DNA of 64,000 nt from Ulva prolifera. Taxonomy: Eukaryota > Chlorophyta > Ulvophyceae > Ulvales > Ulvaceae. The number at the start of each line of letters is the position of its first letter. Within the stretch, counting starts at the first letter, position 1. Of the stretch, positions 55,855 through 64,000 are shown in pieces. The notes under the pieces are model-generated. The model had not been told where the DNA came from. It did not search any database and was given only the letters and a program-made list of their open reading frames with translations. The stretch lies in contig CM041196.1 of assembly GCA_023078555.1 (NCBI GenBank), positions 6,149,658-6,213,657 on the forward strand, in the 5' to 3' direction. A program made the position numbers and the translations under genes.

Positions 55855-58800
55855 AGGGGGCGTTTGGCACGGTGGACAAGCGGCGGTACACAGACGAGCA
55901 CGGCAAGACAGCGTACTACGCGGTCAAGCGCCTCAAGAAGCAGGACGTCTCCCTCGAGGTGCCGTCCCTACCCCCTCTCCTATTGCCTCCCCTACCCTCT
56001 CTCCTATTGCCTCCCCTACCCCCTCTCCTATTGCCTCCCCTGCCCCCTCTCCCATTCACCATGCCGCCCTGCCCCCACTTCATACACCATGAAGCCCGAG
56101 TGTGCGTATCGCAGATGTGAAGTCACGGCAGGGAGCAGTCAGGCATAGCTGCACGGCATTGCTGTGCGTGTGCGTGTGCGCTTCCTCTGCGGCGCTACCG
56201 GCCTCCCCGACATCGGCCCTGCCCCTCAGAGGACTGTGTGCGCGCATGGTACAGATTTGTGTGGTGCTCAGCTGTCATCGTCGCGGCCAGCGCAGGGCCT
56301 CGTCCCAGGCAGCATGCTCTTTTGCTGTCTGCGTCGCGTGAGCGCGGTGCAGGCCGTTGTGAGGCACATACTCTCATGCATGTGCCGTGCGGACATCACA
56401 TGCTTATCAGCATTGGTGGGATTACACCCCAGCCGCCTGGTACTGCACCGCCACCTGGGTATGAGCCACCCACGCCTGTGTCTCTCGCTCGCAGCGCCAG
56501 CACCTCCGGCTGCCAAGGGTTGTACCTCACCTGTACGCACTTCTGCCAGCATCTCTGTGTCAGCAGTGAGCGGTGCCATGTCTTCGGGCCTGCCCACGAC
56601 GAACTGATCAAACGACCAAGAGCCGTGTCCCATTGCAAATTCCGTGGATCAAAGCGCACAGAGGGGCAGAGGACACTGCCCCTACTACGGATAAGTTTCT
56701 CTGCAAACGAACACGCTCTGCAGGACCCGGACAGCAAGAGCAAGGCGTCGCTGCTGCGTGTGCTCACCAAGGTCAGCAGCCGCGCCTCCCGCGGCACCAT
56801 CAGCAGTGCCTCCGGCAAGCCCCGGCCGCCGAACCGCGACGACAGCGCGATGGCGAACAAGCGCACCTCCTTCACCGACATGGCCTCCATGCCCAGCATG
56901 CAGAGCATGCCCAGCGTGGAGCAGCCACTGTCGCCCGCGGAGGAGGAGCAAGAGGATGACCAGGTGTCCGCGCTCATTGAGGCCATGTCAGAGGTGCTGC
57001 CCCTCCGACCCCCACATGCCCACCGCACCCCCGGGGGGGATGCTGTGGCAATCCAGTGATTTGGCCGCTGTACCACGGGACTGGTGCCCCAGTACCTCGC
57101 CCCCCTCGGCATCTTCGGCATTCCAGTGATATCACCGCGGTAGGTTTCTGGTGGAGTAGTGGTCATGTCACTGGAGGGCTGAAGATGCCGAGGGGGCTGA
57201 GATGTTGAGGTACTGGCCCCGTGGCTGCGGCGGACGGGCTCACCGTCTCTCGTCGTGAGGACGGATGCATGCCTCCGTCCTCGGGGGCGTTGTGTGCTCT
57301 TGTGCCAGGGTGCATGCCTCCGTCCTCGGGGGCTTTGTGTGCTCTTGTGCCAGGATGCATGCCTCCGTCCTCGGGGGCTTTGTGTGCTCTTGTGCCAGGA
57401 TGCATGCCTCCGTCCTCGGGGGCTTTGTGTGCTCTTGTGCCAGGATGCATGCCTCCGTCCTCGGGGGCGTTGTGCGCTCTTGTGCCAGGGTGCATGCCGA
57501 CCGCGGGGGCGCTCAGTTAGTAAGAATTCTTACTAAACCAAGACCGTTCACTTAAGTGAACGGCCTTGGGATCGTTGGGTTGTTCAGCGTTTCCAGCAGG
57601 CCGCAGGAAAGGTCGCTTGGGTGTGCGTTTGCTGGACTGTGGGCTGGGCTCGGCTGAACCGCCGCACGGCGGGGACATAGCGCACAGCACACAGCGGGCC
57701 AGAGGGGTAGCAGGCCGCTCACTGGCCAGATGGGCAGTGAGCGGCGAGAGGTCAGCTGGACTGTGTGGGGGGTCGGGTGTGATTGAGGGACGCCCGGGTC
57801 CTGGGTTGCCCAGATCAGAGGTGAAGCCCTCTGGGCAGCGGGGCCCGCGGCATGGGGCGTGTGGGGCCAGGTTGTGGGGGCCATGTGGCCACGCTCCCGG
57901 GCCGGCCGGGCGCATTCCTGCTGCTGTGTCAGAGCGTCCCCCCCCCCCCCCCCCCTCCATATTAGCATATCCTTCGCGTTCTGAGCTCATTGTTTCACAG
58001 CCCCCCCATGCGTGCTGCACATGCAGAGGCTCCAGAGACTCCACAACAGTGTTGATGCTGTCAAGTGCAGTGGTTCGAAAGGTGCTGTACGTATCGCCGC
58101 CTGAGGTGCGAAGTGAATCCGGACAAGCAAAACCAACGGGTTGACGTGTTTTCCGGCCACTCTCCGCTGGATGTGAGTAGAATGTGGTGGTGGCGGCTAT
58201 GACTCTGCATGTGCCACATGAGGCACATGTGACATGTGGTACGTGAGAACTGCAGCTTGCATGCTTGCGACCTGAAGAAAAAAAGCTGATGCGGACGGCT
58301 GTCCAGCGCCGCGCGCCGCCCTAGTTCGTGCCAACGGCGTCTTGGACAGATCCGGCCTCTTTGAGCGTGATCACGCGTGAGCAGGTGCCATGGATGCCAC
58401 ATGCATCATTGCAACTGCAGCTCACTACATGCACGTACAGCTCCGGGCCGTAACTTCCGGCCCCGGAGCCGGCTGCATGTACATGCATACGTATTCATAT
58501 GTAGTGTAAACATCACTCGCTAGCTGGGCGCGCTGCTGCAGTAACAAGTAAATAGACGTGAAGGGGTAGATCTTAATCAAATTGACCCGTTCGCGCGGGC
58601 GCTGTCTGATCGATCTTGAGATAGGGCTATAGAGGTCGGATCGGACCGCGCGCTGATCATGTCGGTCTCGCAACTGTAGATGTACTCGCAAGCTTGGTCA
58701 AGCGGGTCCTCGTACGATCGATACGGTTCACGTTGCGTCGACGGAAGCGTTCGAGTGCCGAGGCTGAAAGTGCGGACGGGCACAATTGACGTCAGGTGCA

Positions 58801-61800
58801 GTCATCACATGCGCGTTTACGGACTGTGAGCAGCTGTGTCCACTGGACCAGGCGGCTCGGCTCCGCGTCGGCGTCTCAAGCCCGCCTGCCACGCTCTGAA
58901 AGCGTCTGAAGTGCGTAGTCAGTCTTCCTGGGCCTGAGCTCGAGTCACGCTTGACCCAGGTCGCGATGTATCCGATTTGAACGTGAGCTCAACATTTCTG
59001 GTGATAGCCTAGAATTCGCACGATGTATTCGGTTCATCAAGCAGAGGGTGACGCTTTCAAGCACGATGAGCAGGTACAGGCCTTGTCACCGCTGCAGCGC
59101 TCGCTGAGCTCCTGACCACATACCTTTTGACATAATGTCGGAATGTGTCATGAAGGATCAGTGTCGATCGTAACATTACACCGTGGCTCGGTCGTGTGTA
59201 CTGTGAACCGTGTTCAAGTATGGTCAACTTCGTTCCGGGACCACAATCCAAAGACAGGTCTCGGGAGTCCCGAGCCGGGACAGGTGTCGAAACCGCCACA
59301 GGTGTCAGCGCAGCCCCCTGATTGCAGGCAGGTTCTGTCCGCAGCAGCACCAGTCCCAGGCGTGCCGTGGTTGAGGCTGCGTTGTCTCTGAGATGGTGTG
59401 TAGAGTCCAGCTGGACTGGGAATGGCTGTGCGGCATAACCATGCGGACGCATGGCATCTGCCTGTGGCATCGGCTGTGCTTGGTGACCGAGGCAACAGAG
59501 GCTGGGTGGTTCTGGTCGCATTGTGTGCGCCCAGTGCGCCCAGTGCGGGCAGTACAGTTGAACTGTCCAGCCTGAAAATGGTCTTGGTCCTCTCTGGACA
59601 GTTTCAGCACCTTTATGCACAGGCCCGTCAGCACCAATCAGTATACATGATGGCACTGCCAGATGTAAACACATCTTGGTGCCTCCAAGCTGTGTGAAAG
59701 TAAGCTTGGGCTGCATGGTCTCAGGCAGAATCACACTGGCTAATGCAAATTCTCGGAGACAGTGTGATTCACTGTGATTCAGTGGCATTCACTGTGATTC
59801 ACTGTGTTTCAGTGTGATGCTGTGTGGATCACTGTGTCTCAGCAGCGTGTCGGTGTGATTTCAGTCAGCCTCAGCCTTGCATCAATCCATCAAATCATGC
59901 CTGTAGGGGGATAGCCTCTGTTCCCACAAGGATGTCCACTCAGATTGCAACTGCAAGGCACATATGATATTGGTAACTTGGTAACAGCATCTGCACCCCC
60001 ATGCCATGACGCAGCACATTTCACACAATCAGATCAGACCATTGCACTGCCCTGGCCCTTGCCCTCTCGCCGGGATGCTCCGCCAGTGCACATAAGCATG
60101 GTGGGTACCTGTGCTGAACACGGTTTTGTGTCACAAGTACAAAGCCAGGGAGGCAGGTAGCAGCGCAGGGCACCAACGCGGGCACCAACACACCCACGCA
60201 ACCACGAACCACCAGCACGCAACACAGACCAGCACGCCTACACCACCTCACACGCCAGCACCCATCCCCGCAGTCTTGTGTGCCCTCTGTGTCTTTCAAA
60301 GATAAAGGTGGCGAGGCGGGCAGCACCGCGGCGGCGTGTCGGTAATGCGTGCCCTTGGCGAGAAGCTGTGAGGCTGTGTGGCGCGTCCGTGCCAATTCCA
60401 ACACACCATTCTCTCCACCTGTACCATTATCCACATGGACATGGCCAGACCCTTGCTTGTTTGTTTGTTATGATGTGATGATGCTGCAAGCTCTTAGCAT
60501 GTCCCCGGCAAAGCTGTGGCAGCTGTGGTCGGCAAAACGTCAACAGCACGTCACGATCGTGGAACATGCTGCTGACATCACCCACCCAAGCCCTGCAGCC
60601 TTACCTCAGGCTGCTGCTGTCCACCAGTGACGTCACCTGACCTCTACATGTGTGCAAGCTGTTGCGTTGTGGCTGGTGTGTGGGGATGTTGATGCGGTCC
60701 GGAGATTCTTGTGCTGTGCTTATCCGCACCCGCCCACTCGTCTGTATCACCTGCACACGCTTCATGTACACCTCACCGGCACGAGGGGCCACGCCATGCT
60801 CATCCACACACACCCATAACAGTAGCTGAGGCAACGCTCTTCTTCCGGAGCTGATTCTGGGACTCTGCATAGAGCCGATCCTGGCTGGCTGGCTGCGGAC
60901 ATCATCCCCAGTCAAGGCTCTGCCCAGCCTCTTGGACTGCAGCCACCCTCCCCGGCAGCCACCCTCCCGGGCCTACCCCACACTGTACTACCCCCACCGT
61001 ATCACCCCCAACAGAGACAGTGGAGTGCTCACTGAACCAAACGTGCGGTGCAGGATGACCGCATGTTCATGGCGGAGATCGGGATCATGCGCAAGCTGTC
61101 GCACCCCTACATCATCCGCTTCCTCGGCTGCGGCGTCATCACCGAGCAGCCGGCCCTCAGCGCCGCGCCCGGCACCGCCCCGAAGCACTTCCTCGCCGTC
61201 GTGCGCCCCCCCCCTCCCCACCATCTCTTTGTGCATGCTGCGGCTCTGCAGGATTGTAGAAGTCCGTAGTGCCTGTGATTTTTTGCAGAGTTGTAGGCCA
61301 GACACTGCCACACACTAGAATTCTCTCTGACACTAGGACACCTGCGGGCCTGCGCGCCGCCGTGTGCACCCTGTGGCCGCCGATCTGATGTGTTTGCGTA
61401 GCGCTACATCATGATGCGGTAGCGGCGCAGGCGTCACATGGTATCGTACGCCATGACGTACGCTACCTTGCTCTCCAGGCGTCTCCTCGAATGATACGCT
61501 ATAGCCCAGCTGCTGACCCTCCGCACATGCATGTGATCCAATGGAGACTCTCCACACAGCCATCTGGGCGGGGCCACACCGGTGGAGGTCCCCGGAATGT
61601 GTGCAGGCACAGGAGTGCTGCGAGGGGGGCTCCCTGATGGGCCTGATGATGAAGGCGGCTAGCAGCGGCGTCGGCAAGAGGGTGTATGCATACACCGACG
61701 CGTTGCGGTGGGTGACGCAGACCGCCAAGGTGCTGCAGTACCTGCACGAGTCGCAGCCGCAGGTGCTGCACCGCGATCTCAAATCGGAGAACCTGCTTCT

Positions 61801-64000
61801 GTCGGAGCGCGGCCGCGGCGGCGACGTGCGGGTGATGGACTTTGGACTCACGAAGCTGCGCAGTGCGGCCCTCGGCTCCCCCGCCCCCGCCTGGTGCCCC
61901 GCGTCATGTATGACTCGTCTTGTAAAGTACGGTCCAATGGGTTGAGGACGGTATAAAAGCTACCCCCTCCTTTTCAGGAGGTCGTGGGTTTGATTCTGCG
62001 TGCGCTTTGGGGAATCAAAACGGCCATGCGTGACCACCTCGCTTAGCACAGGAGGAGGCCCGGCGAGTCGCGTACGGTCGTCTGAGGGGGGTCTCCAGGT
62101 GGTTCACCCCTTATGTGGTCCTGTTAATGCGGAGTTGTCAATGTCCTTTAAGAATACGGCTCAGTAAATTCAAGTTTACTTGACTTGACAGTCAAGCAAT
62201 CCTGGATTCATCCAGCGGGGAGCTTGAGGTGATATGAAAACGTGTTCGTTTGCAGCGCTGCAGCAGACTGATCTAACCGCGTGTACTCCGACGTTTCGAT
62301 TTGTGTATGCATGAGCGCTGGTACATCGCCATGTGCATACGGACAGCAATACCATTTGTGCTCCGCACGTCGTAGATGACCACTGGCCGGGGGGACTCCA
62401 TCTGTGTACCCCGGGGCCGAGTGTTTGTTTTTGAGGTGCGGATGTGTAGCGATAGGATCAGACCGCTGCAGGGTTACATGTGGTCACGATGTGATGCGGT
62501 CCGTGATGGACGGTGCGCCGCGCACATGTAGCCACACCTGGCACGCTCGGCAACAGTGCTGGGTCCGCTGGCCGAGCGAACTCCAGCTCCCCCCTTTTAG
62601 AAGACTTTCACCACAGTTTTTTTCCGGCATGCATGATGACGGCACTCGTCAGTGAGGTGCATGGGTGTGTGTGCAGAGATGGCGACGGTAGGGTACACCC
62701 AAGCGGTGAAGACCGACATGTATGAGATGACGGGAGAGACCGGATCCTACATCTACATGGCGCCGGAGGTAGTTCGCTCTCAGCATTACAACGAAAAGGC
62801 AAGCCCCCCCCCCTTTGATTTCTCGCCCTGCTGGATATCAGCAGACCGGATTCCCGTGGTGCCATGCATCACCTTGTCTGGATCGCCATGCCTTGTGCCC
62901 GACCACATGTGACGCAGCGCCCTCATGCCGCAGTGCGGTGAATCCAAATTTACTCTGCTTTACTGTACACAATGCCTGTCAGGAGGGGCTCTCAGGAGAG
63001 GTTCTTAGGAGAGGCCCTCCGAGGGGGCAGGAGGCCACGTGAGTGCGCGGGCGGGTGCAGGTCGACATCTACAGCCTCGGGATCATCACGTACGAGCTCT
63101 TCATGATGTGCCCCCTCTCTATCCGCGTGCACAAGAGCGGCGAGCCCGACGAGTTCCCGAACTACGCCTGCGCCGTCGCCGCCGGCCACCGCGAAACCCT
63201 GAAGCCCTCGTGGCCACAGGAGCTCAAGGTGATGCCCCCTCCCCCCCCAAGCAGCGCTGCTGCCTCCGGCTGCTGTGGCTGCAATCAGGCGCACTCACAC
63301 GCGTATGGCTGCTCTTTCATTCGGCAACGCGTGTGCTCCTGCGATGTCGGCAGTGTGGCATGTGTCTCGAGCCGAGAGTGAACCCTGTGAGGCCTGGGTG
63401 TGTTACAAGGATAAAGGTGGCGAGGGCGGCAGTACCGCGAAACCAGCAAGCAGCGTAAGCACACAAACCCGAATGTGTCTCCTGAAACCTGGATCTGTCT
63501 TCTGCATCTTCTTCACATGAGTGTGAATGCCTGGCTCGCGCTGTCGCCCTCAAGGGTCGCGCATGTTGCAATGGATGTACCCTGTATTACGGGTGCACTG
63601 TGGAACCGCAGCGGCGCTGGCATAAGGCGTACCATTTACACAGCATCAGGCCAGTGCATGGCAGAGCACCAAATCGCAATACAGAGTACGGCCATCGAAA
63701 TCAGTGACTCCGCACGCACGCATGCACACTACACCCACCGTCTCCGGACGGACCGCCCCAATTGACAATCCTTGCTCCGGCAACAGGGGGCCGCTTCGGC
63801 GCACAGGCGGTGCCGCGCGGCGCGGGGCAGAGCGTAACGGCGCCCCATCATGCAGGACATCATCAGCCAATGCTGGCACGCGGACGCAACGGAGCGGCCG
63901 GCGGCGCGGGAGCTGGTGCAGCTGCTGGCGGCCGCGGCGGAGGCTGTCGGGCAGATGGAGGCCGCATGCAAGCGCGGGGTTGTGCCGCTGCAGTCCGGCA
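55855..64000 (+). CDS. Serine/threonine protein kinase, possibly TKL-like (partial at both ends)
   Basis: Visible exons are 55855-55958, 56724-56963, 61054-61200, 61613-61862 (possibly from 61607), 62677-62798, 63061-63228 and 63856 to the window end; all phases agree. In order they carry the glycine loop GAFGTV, the beta-3 lysine YYAVKRLKK, an 80-residue insert, the alpha-C glutamate (FMAEIGIMRKLSHPYIIRFL), GGSLMGLMMKA, the catalytic loop HRDLKSENLL, DFGLTKL, the activation segment ending MAPEVV, DIYSLGIITYELFM, and the late motif CWHADATERPAARELVQLL. All catalytic residues are present, so an active kinase is expected. HRDLK indicates Ser/Thr specificity, and the CWHADATERP ending resembles TKL/RAF-type kinases. 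The insert between beta-3 and alpha-C is Ser/Met/Pro-rich. The first glycine-loop residues and everything upstream are missing. The intron after 62798 uses a GC donor. Confidence 0.9.
55969..56040 (+). repeat. Three 24-bp pyrimidine-rich tandem units in a kinase intron
   Basis: Units beginning TACCCCCTCTCCTATTGCC repeat three times, with a degenerate fourth to about 56053. They start 11 bases after the donor at 55958/55959. Confidence 0.92.
57266..57498. repeat. 45-bp minisatellite, five full copies plus a partial
   Basis: Unit starts TGCATGCCTCCGTCCTCGGG. Five complete copies end at 57490. Because 45 is a multiple of three, all frames stay open and give 15-residue repeat peptides on both strands. 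It lies in the 4.1-kb kinase intron, so these peptides are probably not made. Confidence 0.93.
57517..57569. repeat. Two adjacent perfect 20-bp palindromes
   Basis: 57517-57536 (left arm TTAGTAAGAA) and 57544-57563 (left arm CCGTTCACTT) are each perfect. The second extends to 57538-57569 with a single mismatched pair. Both start close to the end of the 45-bp minisatellite. Confidence 0.93.
62130..62191 (+). repeat. Dispersed repeat, copy 3, possibly the tail of a tRNA-derived element
   Basis: Begins CGGAGTTGTCAATGTCC, continues TACGGCTCAGTAAATTCA and ends in a degenerate TTTACTTGACTTGACAG. Upstream at about 61950-62010 is a tRNA-like stretch: CCTCC and GGAGG around TTTTCA, then GTGGGTTTGATTCT, which resembles a decayed B box. 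It sits in a kinase intron. The other two copies lack the tRNA-like head. Confidence 0.7.

Larger units (their letters stand above)
56964..61053 (+). other. 4.1-kb kinase intron with several repeats
   Basis: Bounded by CAG|GTGTCC and TGCAG|GATGAC and confirmed by phase and by the kinase fold on either side. It holds a 45-bp minisatellite, two adjacent palindromes, an 18-base C run near 57938 and a short imperfect CACTGTGATTC repeat at about 59760-59845. No protein gene inside it could be supported; the rest, about 58000-59750 and 59850-61050, is featureless. Confidence 0.7.

Noticed and set aside
57163-57495. Open frames on both strands encoding 15-residue repeats
   Set aside because: They arise because a 45-bp tandem unit keeps all frames open. 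The array lies inside a kinase intron.
61990-62015. Conventional tRNA gene around GGTTTGATTCT
   Set aside because: No pairing T stem, acceptor stem or A box could be found. At most it is a decayed tRNA-derived element.

Overview
The window is nuclear DNA from a GC-rich, intron-rich eukaryote, most likely a microscopic alga. Genes are split into many short exons separated by 150-1500 bp introns. Donors are usually G|GTGCG-like and acceptors TGCAG-like. Splice phases could be checked base by base and agree across most of the junctions modelled below. A circularly permuted tRNA gene also points to an alga, since such genes are known from red algae, prasinophyte green algae and chlorarachniophyte nucleomorphs. 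The exact lineage cannot be fixed from the sequence; a chlorophyte is a guess.

Layout: about 1.3-9.85 kb (+) holds a large gene for a helical-repeat / leucine-rich-repeat / coiled-coil protein, with possible further 5' exons in the first kilobase. 11.77-13.75 kb (+) encodes translation initiation factor eIF3h. 16.3-19.2 kb (-), with a probable signal-anchor exon near 20.3 kb, is a family 71 mannosyltransferase-like Golgi enzyme. 20.4-23.6 kb has few protein genes; it carries a permuted tRNA-Ser(AGA) gene, a dispersed repeat and an AT-rich insert with two perfect palindromes. 23.68-27.39 kb (+) is a complete MYST histone acetyltransferase. 28.55-31.21 kb (+) is a DDX47/Rrp3-type DEAD-box RNA helicase. 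32.6-36.75 kb (-) is a glycerol-3-phosphate / organophosphate:phosphate antiporter. 38.3-41.9 kb (-) is an unrecognised coiled-coil protein. 42.55-46.45 kb (+) is a ViaA-like VWA protein with a putative organelle transit peptide. 47.75-51.64 kb (+) is an unrecognised helical protein. 55.85 kb to the window end (+) is a serine/threonine protein kinase that continues beyond the window.

The genes do not form a pathway; this is an ordinary eukaryotic mixture of housekeeping genes (translation, chromatin, rRNA processing, transport, glycosylation, signalling). The most notable finding is the permuted tRNA-Ser gene at 22.71-22.84 kb: its 3' half lies upstream of its 5' half, broken exactly at the canonical intron site 37/38. 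Also notable are five GC-AG introns sharing an AG|GC(A/G)(C/A)G(C/G)CC donor, C-rich tracts just inside many introns, and long perfect palindromes at three places.
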